The notes beneath the pieces were generated by a model. It saw only the letters and a program-made list of their open reading frames with translations, was not told the origin of the DNA and ran no database searches. DNA of 64,000 nucleotides from Isotricha intestinalis (Eukaryota; Ciliophora; Litostomatea; Vestibuliferida; Isotrichidae), in contig JAJJLU010000004.1 in the NCBI GenBank assembly GCA_023807065.1, positions 1 to 64,000 of the forward strand, given 5' to 3'. A program made the position numbers and the translations under genes. Of this stretch, positions 49,509 through 60,315 are shown one piece after another; the first letter of the stretch is position 1, and every line of letters starts with the position of its first letter.

Positions 49509-50918
49509 ATGAAAAACTTAATATTTGTTCTTCAAATAAATTTCCTTATTTCAAATAAACTAATTTCAGTATATTTTTTAAATAGACATGGAGCAAGAGG
49601 TCCAATGCATACACATCAAAATTCAAAAGATTTTTTTGGAAATTATATTTCAAATAAAGGACAATTACATTTTTATGGTGAAAGAATGCTTTATATTTTA
49701 GGATTATATAATAAATTTAAATATATTTATAATGAAAATTTTTTAAATAAAACTTGTGATCCAAATGAAATTTATATTTTTAGTTCTTTTCTTGATAGAA
49801 CTTTTATGAGTTCTCAAAGTGAAATTTTAGGTTTATGTAATAATATTATTAATGATAAAATTATTAATAAAAAATTAATTAATTTTACTTATCCTCCAAT
49901 TAATATTTTTAATAATGAAAATATGACAAAAGAAATTGAAGAATTAAATAAAGAAAATTTTTCTCTTCCTAATAATATTTATTTTCTACCTGTTAATTCT
50001 TATGAAGAAAATAAAGGAAAATTTCTTTTGACAATGAATAAAAAGTGTCGATATAGTTTTTTTAAAATTATCCAAAAAAATGTGAAAAAACATAAAATTA
50101 TACTTGATTTGGAAAAAGAATTTAATGTTTTATACAAGGAAAAATTTAATAAATTTAAAAATGAAAATAAATATTATTTGATTAATGATATATTTATAAT
50201 AACTGACCAATATATTAGTTCAATTTATTCAGGAATAAATACAAATGAAATATTATATAAATTAAATATTAATCCAAATGAATTTTTAAATATTTCAAAT
50301 ATCATTCATTATACTTTTATAACATATTATTTTTTTGGAGATGAAAAAGGAGAAAGTTATAAAATAGAAGTAAGTTTATTATTAAAAGAAATAATAAATA
50401 GAATAAAAGAAAATATATATTATGATATTAATAAAGATAAAAATAATAATTTAAATTATACTAATAAAAAATTGAATATAGGTTCTTGTCATGATACTAC
50501 TTTAATGGGAATTCAAATTTTTATAAATAATGCTTTTAAGTTATATAATAATACATATTCTAATATAATTGATATTTCTTATGGAGGAAGTTTAACTTTT
50601 GAAATATATAAAGATGAGAAAAACAAAAATATTTTTGATGTTGATAATTATTATATTGATTATTTAATTAATGATAAATTTATAAAAAGATTTAAATTTA
50701 TTGATTTTTATAATATTATTAATAATTTCGCTTGGAATGAAGATGATATTGATAAATTTTGTTATAGTGATAAATATGCTTTAAAACAAAAAATTTTTAT
50801 TTTAAAAGGAATTATTGTTTTTTTAGTTCTTTTTATTTTGCTTTTGTTGTTTTTTTTATTTAAAAAAAAATGTCATATTGAAAATAAAGATAATGAAAAA
50901 GAAAGTTTATTATCTTAA
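49509..50918 (+). CDS. Histidine acid phosphatase, membrane-anchored
   Basis: 469 residues. A signal peptide (MKNLIFVLQINFLISNK) is followed by the catalytic signature VYFLNRHGARGP (Arg26, nucleophile His27, Arg30) and, near the C-terminal side, the proton donor motif SCHDTTLMG (His328-Asp329). FLDRTFMSSQSEI matches the R-T-x-x-S conserved helix. After a luminal domain with several N-glycosylation sequons comes one transmembrane helix (GIIVFLVLFILLLLFFLF, about residues 438-455) and a basic, short cytosolic tail ending ESLLS. This is the layout of lysosomal/prostatic-type acid phosphatases; it should remove phosphate from monoesters in acidic digestive vacuoles or lysosomes. All catalytic residues are present. 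Confidence 0.92.
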   Translation: MKNLIFVLQINFLISNKLISVYFLNRHGARGPMHTHQNSKDFFGNYISNKGQLHFYGERMLYILGLYNKFKYIYNENFLNKTCDPNEIYIFSSFLDRTFMSSQSEILGLCNNIINDKIINKKLINFTYPPINIFNNENMTKEIEELNKENFSLPNNIYFLPVNSYEENKGKFLLTMNKKCRYSFFKIIQKNVKKHKIILDLEKEFNVLYKEKFNKFKNENKYYLINDIFIITDQYISSIYSGINTNEILYKLNINPNEFLNISNIIHYTFITYYFFGDEKGESYKIEVSLLLKEIINRIKENIYYDINKDKNNNLNYTNKKLNIGSCHDTTLMGIQIFINNAFKLYNNTYSNIIDISYGGSLTFEIYKDEKNKNIFDVDNYYIDYLINDKFIKRFKFIDFYNIINNFAWNEDDIDKFCYSDKYALKQKIFILKGIIVFLVLFILLLLFFLFKKKCHIENKDNEKESLLS

Positions 50919-51131
50919 AATAATACAATAAAAAATAAAAAATTTATTCAAATAAAATGATTTAATATAATATTATAAATGTATTAGAAAGATTAAATAA
51001 TTTAATATTATATTATATGAATTTTACATTTTATTTTTTTTAATTTATTCATAGATTTTATAATATTTAAATATATCTTTTTTACAATATAATTATAATT
51101 ACATTGCTTTTAATTTTTTTAATTAATTTAT

Positions 51132-52118
51132 TTATTTAATTGTTCTGTTTGTTAAATTATTGCTTTTATTTGTTGGAGCATTTGTTGATAAATTATTAAT
51201 ATTTTTATTAGAAAATAATAGAGGATTATTTTTATTTTCATAATAATCATTTATATGAAAATATTTATAATTTATCATTATTTTATGACTATTATTATTT
51301 AAATTAAGTGGATTTTCATTTCTTGAAAAATAAACTAAATTTGAATTATTGTGATGATTATTATTATATATTATAGGTTTCATTTCTTTATTTTTTTTAA
51401 CTGAATTATTTTTATTTTTTTCTTTATTTTTACTTTTTGGATTATTTAATATACTATTTTGGCTTTTTAAATCAAGATATTTTTTAACAAAAATATTATC
51501 TTTTAAAAAATAAATATTATAATTTTTCCCAGATTTTATATTTCTATTTTGACTTTCACTTTTATTTTTATTTATTTCTTGAATTGGACTAATAATTTTA
51601 GGTTTCATTAAAGTAGAATTATTAGAATTATTTCTATTTATATTTTTGTTCTGTTCTTTTAGATTATTTAAATTGTTTTTTTTGATATTATTTCCAATGT
51701 TTTTATTGAGATTGCCATAAATATTGTTATTTGTTTTTTTATTATTCTCATTTTTATTTTCATTTGAAGAATATTCATTATTTTTATTATTATTTTTAAA
51801 ATTGACATTGATATTATTATTATTTCTATTCCTTGAAGTATATAGTTTCTTATTATTATCATTCTTTTTATTAGTTAAAGATTGAACTAAAGGTTTAAAA
51901 TTTCTACTTTGATTTTGATATAAAATTTTATAAGAACTAATTATTTTATTATTACTTAAATTATTATTTTTTTCTGTTGAATTTGATTTTATTCTTTCTT
52001 TATAAATTGATTCCAATATTTTATATAAATCATTGTATTTAAAATGTGCTCCTCCTTCAAAAAATTTTGGGCTATCATTAATATCATTATCAGCATAAAT
52101 TCCTCTATAATTTTCCAT
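51132..52118 (-). CDS. Asn-rich protein with conserved-looking N-terminus
   Basis: 328 residues, with Asn making up a large share (NNNKKTNNNIYGNLNKN and similar). Only the first 50 residues look ordered: YRGIYADNDINDSPKFFEGG, then AHFKYNDLYKILESIYKER. The rest is low-complexity with Ser/Lys/Asn. No known domain, signal or membrane segment. Low-complexity Asn tracts of this kind are common in AT-rich ciliate genomes and follow from AAT/AAC codons. Family not recognised. Confidence 0.65.
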   Translation of the reverse strand: MENYRGIYADNDINDSPKFFEGGAHFKYNDLYKILESIYKERIKSNSTEKNNNLSNNKIISSYKILYQNQSRNFKPLVQSLTNKKNDNNKKLYTSRNRNNNNINVNFKNNNKNNEYSSNENKNENNKKTNNNIYGNLNKNIGNNIKKNNLNNLKEQNKNINRNNSNNSTLMKPKIISPIQEINKNKSESQNRNIKSGKNYNIYFLKDNIFVKKYLDLKSQNSILNNPKSKNKEKNKNNSVKKNKEMKPIIYNNNHHNNSNLVYFSRNENPLNLNNNSHKIMINYKYFHINDYYENKNNPLLFSNKNINNLSTNAPTNKSNNLTNRTIK

Positions 52119-52251
52119 TATTGTTTTTTATTTATATAAAAGAAATAAAATAACTTTTATCAAAAAAAAAACAAAAAAATTCATAAAATAAACTTAAATT
52201 TTTAAATAAAAAAATATTATATAAAATACTAAAATTAAAAAAAAGTTATTT

Positions 52252-53757
52252 TTATTCTTGTCCAAGACTAATTTTATCCTTATTTAAATTATATTCAGCA
52301 TTAATTAAAACATTTCTAAACTCTTGAACAGCTTTTAACTGATCATCTTCAAAAGGATCATTAATATCAAAATTTAGATTATTAACATTATTTAAACTAT
52401 TTAAATTATTATTAATAGAATTAAGATTATTTGAATTTCTAAAAATGTTAGAATTAAGATTATTTACATTATTATTTCGAGGTAAATTACTTTTTTGATA
52501 ATTATTATTGCTTCCTCTTAAATTATTATTATATTTATTTTGATTATTTTGTAATATCATATTATCATTATAATCTAAATTAGAGGAATTATTTTTTAAA
52601 GATAATTTTTCTTTATTATTTCTTTCATTTTCTTTTTTCAATAAATCATTTTCTCCTTTTAATTTACTATTTTCTTCAATTAATTTAATATTTTTATCAT
52701 TTAAATTTTTAATTTTTTCATTTAAAGAAAATAAAATAGATTCAAAATATTTTACTTTATCAAAAAATAAATCATTTGCTTCTTTTACTCCATTATTAAA
52801 ATATTCATATGCAAATCTTAAATTATTATTTTGTTTTAATAAATCATCTCTTTCAAAAATTAATTGATCAATTGAATTTATTGTTTCTTTTACAACAGAT
52901 AAATTTTCTTCAGAACTGAGATTTAATTCTTTATTTTTTAAATTTAAATTTTCTTCAAATTCTTTATTTTGGTTTTCTAATTTTTTTATTATTTTCTCTT
53001 TTGAAATTATTATATTTTCATATTCTTCTTTTTTTTTCTCTAATTCATTTATTAATCTTTTTAATTCAATATTTTCTTTAGAAATAACTTTTGTTTTTTT
53101 TTCTAATTCATTAATTTCTTCAAATATAATATCAGAATATTGAACATTAATATTATTACTTAAACTAATCTCATTATTATTATTATAATTGTTTAAAGAA
53201 TTAATTCCATTTTGAAGAATTAAAATAATTTTATTTTGTTGTGAAATTTCTGAATTTTTTATTTTTGTTAACATTGTAATTTCATTTTCATGTTCATTTT
53301 GAATTTCATTTATTTTATTAACTAAATTTTTATTATCAAATTCTAATTTAGATTTAATTATAGAAAGTTCATTTAATTGTTCTCTCAGATAATGAATTCC
53401 ATTATTTATATTATTATTAATTTGAGTATTCATTAAAGTTTTATTTTTTTGAGTTAATTCTACGTTTTTGTAATTTAATTCTTGATTTTCTTTTTCAAAA
53501 TAATTTATTTTATTTTCATTTTGATCATTTTTATATTTTAAATTATCTAAAATTAATGTTATGTCTCTTATTGTATTTTCTTTTAAAAAAAGAGATGATG
53601 ATAATTTTATTTTTTCTTTTTCTAAAGTGAAATTTATTGTTTGTAAAGACTCTATTTCTAATTGTTGACTTAATATTTTTTTTTCTAAATTTTTTATATA
53701 TATTTTCAATTGAGTAAAAATTTCATCTTTATTTATTTGAGATTGAAATAATTTCAT
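52252..53757 (-). CDS. Coiled-coil protein with Asn-rich C-terminus
   Basis: 501 residues. Residues 15-370 are nearly continuous coiled coil (QLKIYIKNLEKKILSQQLEI at the start, KYFESILFSLNEKIKNLNDK further on). Residues 375-460 are Asn-rich with repeated LNSINNNLN-type units, and the last 40 (NDPFEDDQLKAVQEFRNVLI) look ordered and acidic, perhaps a short binding module. No catalytic domain. It shares a 44-bp divergent intergene with the gene at 53802, so the two are probably co-expressed. Confidence 0.75.
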   Translation of the reverse strand: MKLFQSQINKDEIFTQLKIYIKNLEKKILSQQLEIESLQTINFTLEKEKIKLSSSLFLKENTIRDITLILDNLKYKNDQNENKINYFEKENQELNYKNVELTQKNKTLMNTQINNNINNGIHYLREQLNELSIIKSKLEFDNKNLVNKINEIQNEHENEITMLTKIKNSEISQQNKIILILQNGINSLNNYNNNNEISLSNNINVQYSDIIFEEINELEKKTKVISKENIELKRLINELEKKKEEYENIIISKEKIIKKLENQNKEFEENLNLKNKELNLSSEENLSVVKETINSIDQLIFERDDLLKQNNNLRFAYEYFNNGVKEANDLFFDKVKYFESILFSLNEKIKNLNDKNIKLIEENSKLKGENDLLKKENERNNKEKLSLKNNSSNLDYNDNMILQNNQNKYNNNLRGSNNNYQKSNLPRNNNVNNLNSNIFRNSNNLNSINNNLNSLNNVNNLNFDINDPFEDDQLKAVQEFRNVLINAEYNLNKDKISLGQE

Positions 53758-53801
53758 ATTTTTTTAAACAAAATTTTATTTTTATTAATTGTTTTTGTAT
53801 T
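53758..53801. promoter_or_regulatory. 44-bp divergent intergene
   Basis: Only 44 bp, almost all A/T, separate opposed start codons of two structural-type genes. This must contain or overlap a bidirectional start region. Confidence 0.55.
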
Positions 53802-54349
53802 ATGAAAGCTAAGGAAATTTTTGAAAAAATAAAAAAAGAAAATTTAGAAAATGAAATAAATTTAGTGAAAAAAATTAATGAAGGGAATGAAAATTTAAAA
53901 AATACTCTTCAAAAAATAAAAAAAGATATGGAAAAAATATCAATTTATTCAAAAGTAAATTATGATTTTGTTCCTAAAAAAAAAAAACACAGAAATAGGA
54001 ATGACAATAATAATATTTATTTTATTTCAACTGATTTGAAAGAAGAAATTAAGTCAACAGAGGAACCAAAATCAATTTTTGAATTAGATAATAATAAAAT
54101 AAATAATGAAAAAGAAGTTATTTTTTTGAAAAAAGAATTAATGGATAATAATAATTTAAATAGTAATTTAAAACATGATAATACTAATTTAATTGATAAT
54201 TCCTTAAATAAAAATAATTCGAATAAAAACTTAAAACGTAAAAGAACTAATTACACTTCAAATTCTTTTAATAAATCACAATTAACTTTAAATGATAGTT
54301 CTTTAAAAAAACCAAATAAAAACTTAAATGAAACAAATAAAAAAAGTAA

Positions 54350-54381
<32 letters not shown>

Positions 54382-55667
54382 ATATTAGTAGTAACAATAA
54401 AAATTATACTTTAAATAATAATGATAATAGAAGTAATGAAGAAAATTATCATAAATTGAATAATTCAAAAAATATAAAATTAAAAACAGATTATGAAAAA
54501 AATAAAAATAAAGATTTATCACCAAGTATACTTTTAAAAAATAGATTATCAAAAAATAGAAATATAAAAAGAAATAATATAACAAATAGTACAACAACAT
54601 TACCATCAAATTCAAAAAAAAGGAATGAAATATCAAAAAATATTGAAAATGACTTTAAAAAAACAATAGGAAGTATAGATAGTAATAAAAAATATTATGA
54701 TATAGATTCCCAAAATAAAATAGTATCTAAATATAATACAAGAAGAAGTGATAAAAATAATTTAAATTATTATATTGAAATAGATAATAATGAAAATATT
54801 CATAAAGGAAATAAAATGAAAAATAATAATAATTTATTTTTAAAAAAAAATTCTTTAAATAATTTTCATCAAAATCCAAGAAAATATTTAAAAAGTGATA
54901 ATATAACTTCTAATTTAAATTTAATTAATCCTGAAGAACATAAAATAATAAATTCATGTAGTAATTATAAAGGAAATAATTTTGATTATTATAATGATTA
55001 CAACTGTAATAATTACGTTAATGCTTTAGAAAAAAAAAAAAAAATAAAAAGTATTTCTTCTGAAAATTTATTGAATAAAAATTATATGAATAATAATTTT
55101 ATTGAAGAAAAAAATGAAGAAAATTTTAATGAAATTTCAAATTTAAATGATTCAAATCATAAAAAATTTCTTTCTGAAGATTTAAATAATATTAATTTTA
55201 AAAATAATGATTCACAAAAAAAATTTTTTGAATTAAAAAACCAAATTGATTTATTAAAAAAGGAAAAAGATTATATAAAAAAAACAATAAATAAAACAAT
55301 TGAAAATATTCAAAGAAAAAAAATAAAAAAATTAAATTCTGATAATAATATAATTAATAATAATAAAACAAAACAAATAAATATTTCAAAAAATAAATAT
55401 AAAAGAAAAAAAACAATAAAAGAAATTTATGAAGATTATAAAGAAAAAGAAGAAAAAGTAATAAAAGAAATGAATAAAATAAAAGATTATCCTGAAATAA
55501 ATCCTAATGATGACAAAATTGCTGTTTTTATTGATAAACTTATTCAAAAGAGTTATAAAAGATATAATAATAAAGAATGTCAAAATTGTTATAATTTATT
55601 ATCTAAAGGAAAATCTTGTGAAAAATGCAATATTAGAAAACATACATTCAAAAGTTATTTTTATTAA
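53802..55667 (+). CDS. Asn/Lys-rich protein with C-terminal zinc-ribbon-like motif
   Basis: 621 residues. A short N-terminal coiled coil (AKEIFEKIKKENLENEINLV, 3-45) is followed by about 400 residues of Asn/Lys/Ser low complexity. A second coiled coil lies near 470-560 (QIDLLKKEKDYIKKTINKTI). The C-terminal 55 residues are ordered: DDKIAVFIDKLIQKSYKRYN, then a C-x2-C ... C-x2-C pattern (ECQNCYNLL, KSCEKCNIRKH), probably one zinc site. No family recognised; the layout fits a cytoskeletal or ciliary structural protein. Divergent partner at 52252. Confidence 0.7.
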
Positions 55668-55884
55668 TTTTTTTAATTTAATTTTTTATTTTTTTAGTGG
55701 AATTATTTGATTAATATATTTAAAATTTGAATTATTAAAATATAATTAATATTTAAATTATTTATATTAAAATTTTACCTTTTTAAATTAAGTCTATTAA
55801 ATTATTAGTTTTTAATAAAAATATTGAAATAATAAATTGATTTTAATTTTTTTATAAAAAAATTAAATTAATATTAATTTCAAA

Positions 55885-57270
55885 ATGACTTCATTCAGTC
55901 AACCAAAAAAAAGAACTCAAAGATTTTCTTCAATTGATTCTGGAGAACTAAATTTAAATATTAATCAAGAGAATAATAATAATTCAAATAATAATTTAAA
56001 AATAGAAAATACAATTTGTTCTTTAATTGATTTAATAAGTGATAATGATTTAAATTTTTTTTATCAAGATGATAATATTTCAAATTTTAAACATAATATT
56101 GATCAATTGAATTTAAAATTTTATTTAGAAACAGAAAAAATTTTATCTTCAGAAGGAAATTATAATAATAATAAATTATTTTTAATACTATTTAAACAAA
56201 TAAATTTATATATTAAAGAAATTGAAAGATTAAATTCTATTTTAATTAATCAAGCAAAAGAACCTAATTTTTTAAAAAAAAAAATGGTTATTATTTCTCA
56301 AAAAAAAGATAATTTTGAAACAAAAGAATTGTTAATTCAAACTTTAAAAAATTCTTTAAAATCACTTGAAAAAAAATTATCTAAAGTTATTCAATCTGAA
56401 AATTTGTTAAAAGAACAAAATGAAAAATTAAAAAAAGAAATTATTCATTATAAAAATTTATATGAAAATTCAATGGGAATTTCTTCTATAAGTGTAAGTA
56501 ATTCTCAAAATTTGAATAAGAAAATTAAAAGTAAAAGAACATTTTCAGATAATAATAAAAATAATAATAATAATAATTATATTGTAAATAACGCAACAAT
56601 AAATGTTAATAAAAATGAATATAATTTATATGAAAAACCACAGAAAAAAAATTCTTCTTCAAAATTAAAAATAATTAAAGCTGTTAAAAGTAAAATTTCA
56701 TATAATTCAAAAAAAAAAATAAATAGTCAAAATAATAATAATAACATTAATAATAATTATAATAAAATAAACAATAATAATAATAATTATAAAATTTTAT
56801 CTAATTCAAATAGTGGAAGTAATATTATTGATGAAAATGGGAATAATAAAGGTCAAAAAATAAGTATTAATATTACTAAAGTTTCTAATAAAGGTTTTCA
56901 TTTTCATAGTAATAGTAATAATTTACCTAAAAGTAATCATGATATAAGTTTTAATATGAATGTAAACAATAATAATAATTTAATTAATAGAGATTTTGAA
57001 GATATTGAAAATTTATTAATTGAAATTAAAGATTATTTCCTTGAAAAAAATAATAATAATTTTATTGATTTTCATACTTTAATTAATGAAAATAATAATA
57101 AAAGTAATAATAAAGTTGAAGATAAAAATAAAAAATATATTATTGATGTTAAACCTATTATTGGAAATGATATTGAAAATAATAATAATAATATTTTAAC
57201 TCCTCATTTTTGTTCTTCAAATAAAAAAACAAAAGAAATTATTCATTTTGAAAATGGTAATAATGAATAA
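55885..57270 (+). CDS. Coiled-coil/Asn-rich protein, intact paralogue of 19897 gene
   Basis: 461 residues. Residues 1-200 match the first 202 residues of the chimeric gene at 19897 almost exactly: [31 protein letters not shown], a helical middle ([20 protein letters not shown]) and a coiled coil ending [17 protein letters not shown]. Here the protein continues with a Ser/Lys/Asn-rich region and ends with an ordered stretch (FEDIENLLIEIKDYFLEKNN) and a short tail. This is taken as the ancestral full-length form. Function unknown; no signal, membrane or catalytic motif. It is followed 297 bp later by the second PDE gene. Confidence 0.75.
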   Translation: MTSFSQPKKRTQRFSSIDSGELNLNINQENNNNSNNNLKIENTICSLIDLISDNDLNFFYQDDNISNFKHNIDQLNLKFYLETEKILSSEGNYNNNKLFLILFKQINLYIKEIERLNSILINQAKEPNFLKKKMVIISQKKDNFETKELLIQTLKNSLKSLEKKLSKVIQSENLLKEQNEKLKKEIIHYKNLYENSMGISSISVSNSQNLNKKIKSKRTFSDNNKNNNNNNYIVNNATINVNKNEYNLYEKPQKKNSSSKLKIIKAVKSKISYNSKKKINSQNNNNNINNNYNKINNNNNNYKILSNSNSGSNIIDENGNNKGQKISINITKVSNKGFHFHSNSNNLPKSNHDISFNMNVNNNNNLINRDFEDIENLLIEIKDYFLEKNNNNFIDFHTLINENNNKSNNKVEDKNKKYIIDVKPIIGNDIENNNNNILTPHFCSSNKKTKEIIHFENGNNE

Positions 57271-57567
57271 AACCTTTAATATTAATTTATATATGAAATA
57301 ATATATATTTTTTTATTTTAATTTTTTATATTTTTCTTTTATATATAAAACAATAAAATCTATTTGTTGAAAAAACTTAATTAACAATTATATAGTAAAT
57401 AAAATAATAAATTTATGTTAAAGGTAACTATATATATTATGAGTTATTAATTTGAAATTTAATCTTTTTTCTTTAATTATCTAATTTACTTATAAAAAAA
57501 ATATTTGTATTTCAATAATAATTATAGCCTTTATAATAATAAAACGAAAAAAAAATAAATTAAAAAA

Positions 57568-59728
57568 ATGTCAAGCCAAGAAATAAATATTCCATCTTTA
57601 TCTCCAAATTCTCCTTTAAAAAAGACAAAATTATTTAAAGACATAATAACAACTCCTTTAGAAAAAGTATTAAATATATTATACGATTTAAAATTATATT
57701 TATCGAAAAACAAAAATAAAAATTTAATGAATAAATTAGAATGGGTAATTTCAATAATAACATCTCATTCATTATATGATTATCAAATAAATAATTCTCA
57801 AAATGAACTAGTAGAAAAATATCAAAAAGAAATTCCTGAATTTAAACATTTTATAGATTATTTAAGTGAATATAATGGACAAATAAAATTATTTAAAAAA
57901 TATAGTGATTTAATAAATAAAACTGCTTTAATTTTAGAAGATAAACATTATGCAAGTTTCGAACAATTAGGTTTACAATATCCTAGTAAAAATTTTAAAA
58001 AAAATAAAAATACTATTTCAATTTTAAGGAATTCAATTTTTAAAAAAGCTCTTCCTAGAAACGAAGTTAGTAGATTTTTCATTAAAAGCAAAAGTGAAGT
58101 TAAAAATTGTAAAAAATTATTCATTAATTTTAATAATAAAAATAATCAAAAATTCAGAAAAATTATTTCAATTAATTATGAATTAAAAGATTTTAAAAAT
58201 AAAGATTTTGATATTAAAATAAAAAAAAATAAATTAACAAGTAATTCATTAAAAAATGATTTGTTAAATGAAAATATTTTTATTAAAGAAGAAAAATTAA
58301 AAAAAAAAAATGTATGTCGTCATCAAAGTACAACAAAAGAAATAGAGAAAATAATATTATCTCCAATGAAAAATTTATTTCCAATATTTAATTACGTTGA
58401 AATAGAGCAAAAATTAACAGAAAAGAATTTTCAAATAAATAAAATATTAAAGCCAAATTTTAACATTCATGAATTAAGAGAAATAATAGGATATAATAAT
58501 ACATTACCATTAATAGGAAAAATAATATTTCATTTTTTTAATTTAAATGAAAAAATAATAAATATAAATAAATTAGATAGTTTCTTTCAACAAATATCAA
58601 ATAAATATAATCAAAATGTATTATATCATAATGCAATTCATGCTTCAGATGTAACTCAAAATATAGCAACATTTATTATCAATTCTAATTTTGAAGAAAA
58701 AGCTTATACAAATTTAAATGATATATTAAGTTTATTTATTGCTTCTTTAGGACATGATATTGGTCATCCAGGTAAAATATATTTATTTAATTTTTTTCTT
58801 CTTTTTATTAGGTTTAAATACTAATTATCTAATCAAAACTTTCGATGAAAAAACTATTACTTATAATGATATTTCTCCTTTAGAAAATTTCCATTGTTCT
58901 TTATTATTTAAAATTATCAGAAATGAAGAATTTAATATTTTTGATAAATTTTCAGATTTAAATTTCAGAACTTTAAGAAAAAGAATTATTAATATGATTT
59001 TAAGTACTGATATGGCAATTCATGGAAAAGTATTAAGTGTTATTAAAAGTAAATTAATAAACAACCCAAATAAAATTATTATTCCAAAAGATTCAAAAAA
59101 TATTTTTGAAGAACAACAAAATTTATTTAATTTTATAATTCATTGTGCAGATATTTCTCATAATGCAAAAAATTTTAATATAAGTTTAAAATGGGTAAAA
59201 TTATTAAGTAAAGAATTATGGAAACAAGGAGATAAAGAAAGAGATAAAAATATAGAAATAAGTTTTTTATGTGATAGATATAATTATGATATTCCAAAAA
59301 GCCAAATAAGTTTTATTAAAGCTTTTATTGTTCCTACTTTTGAAGTTTTAGTTGAAATTTTTCCTACTTTATATTATTTGAAAGATAATGTTTATAGTAA
59401 TTTAAAAATATGGGAAAAATTCAGTAAAGAAAATAAAAAAAAAGGATGGAGTAATAATAATAGTCAAAATAGTCTTAGTGAAGATAGTGACTCAAGTGAT
59501 AGTAGTTTTGAAAGTTCTGATCAAACTATTAGTGAAAATAGTGAAAAATATAATTATTATGATGATGGTTGTAATAATGATGATAATAATAATGAATTAA
59601 ATAATAATATTAATGTTAATGATAATAATATTAATAATAATATTAATGTAAATAATATTAATAATTGTCATAATGATAATGAAAATAAAATGTTAATTAT
59701 AAATTTATTAAAAAACGAAAAAAAATAA
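57568..59728 (+). CDS. 3',5'-cyclic nucleotide phosphodiesterase, class I (PDE 2, spliced)
   Basis: 706 residues after removing one 40-nt intron; exons 57568-58771 and 58812-59728. The splice falls inside the HD motif: GHDIGHPG joins LNTNYLI. Metal ligands: YHNAIHASDV (His354, His358), GHDIGHPG (His396, Asp397) and HCADISHNAKN (Asp515). The purine-binding glutamine is kept (KSQISFI, Gln566), unlike in the paralogue at 32284. An N-terminal region of about 270 residues is basic with no GAF or membrane segment; the C-terminus is Ser/Asp- and Asn-rich. It should hydrolyse cAMP and/or cGMP in the cytosol. The two PDEs share the same domain order, so they are old paralogues on one chromosome. Confidence 0.92.
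58772..58811 (+). other. Intron of PDE 2 (40 nt)
   Basis: GTAAAATATATT at the 5' end and TTTTTATTAG at the 3' end, phase 1 within a Gly codon. It disrupts the frame, and removal restores the PDE motif HPGLNTNY. Confidence 0.93.
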
Positions 59729-60315
59729 ATAGTCTTTATATATAATTGATTTATAAAGATTTATTTTTTATTTTTTTCTCATAAATATGAATTTAAAAAA
59801 ATAATTTTAATTATTATCAAAAAAAATAAAAAGTAATTCGTTTTTCATATGAATTTTTTATTGAATTTTTTCTTTTTCACAAAAATATTTTTTCTTTTCA
59901 TTTATTTAAAAAAAATTTCTTTCTTCTAATGAAAGCTCAATTTAAATTTTAGGATTTTTATTAATATTTAAAATTAACATTGTTTAATTGAATCACAATA
60001 TTAATATTTTGGAAAAATTTAATATTTATCAGAATAAGATTTTAATAAAGTTAATTTTCAGGTTTTGAAAATTAATTTTTATTCACAAATTCTTTTGTCA
60101 CAATATAACATTTTTTATTTATATCTTTAAATTCTTTATTAATAAAAAAAATATATGATTCAGAAAATTCATAAGATAATAATTCAATTTCTACTTTTTT
60201 AATTCTTATTTCTTTTTTGTTTTTTCATCTTAATTATTTAAAAAACATTAGAAATGATAAATTTATATTTTTTAGGAAATAATAATATATTTTTTTTACT
60301 AAACAAAAATAAAGT
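59729..60315. other. Convergent intergenic with possible small-gene relic
   Basis: 587 bp between convergent genes. Apart from the frameshifted minus-strand ORF described separately (60072-60228) it is plain AT-rich sequence. A plus-strand ORF overlapping the end (60254-60463) is the antisense of the IST1-domain gene and is not credited. Confidence 0.55.
60072..60228 (-). pseudogene. Possible small ORF with one-base frameshift
   Basis: On the minus strand an ATG (60226-60228) is followed by an A-run and then, one base out of frame, by an open frame of about 50 codons with protein-like composition (VEIELLSYEFSESYIFFINK, then EFKDINKKCYIVTKEF) ending in TAA. A single base less in the A-run would make one ORF of about 51 codons. 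It may be a relic, a sequencing indel in a homopolymer, or chance. Confidence 0.28.

Noticed and set aside
51668..51862. Second-frame Ile-rich ORF within the Asn-rich gene
   Set aside because: Frame-shifted reading of AAT/ATA repeats, no independent support.
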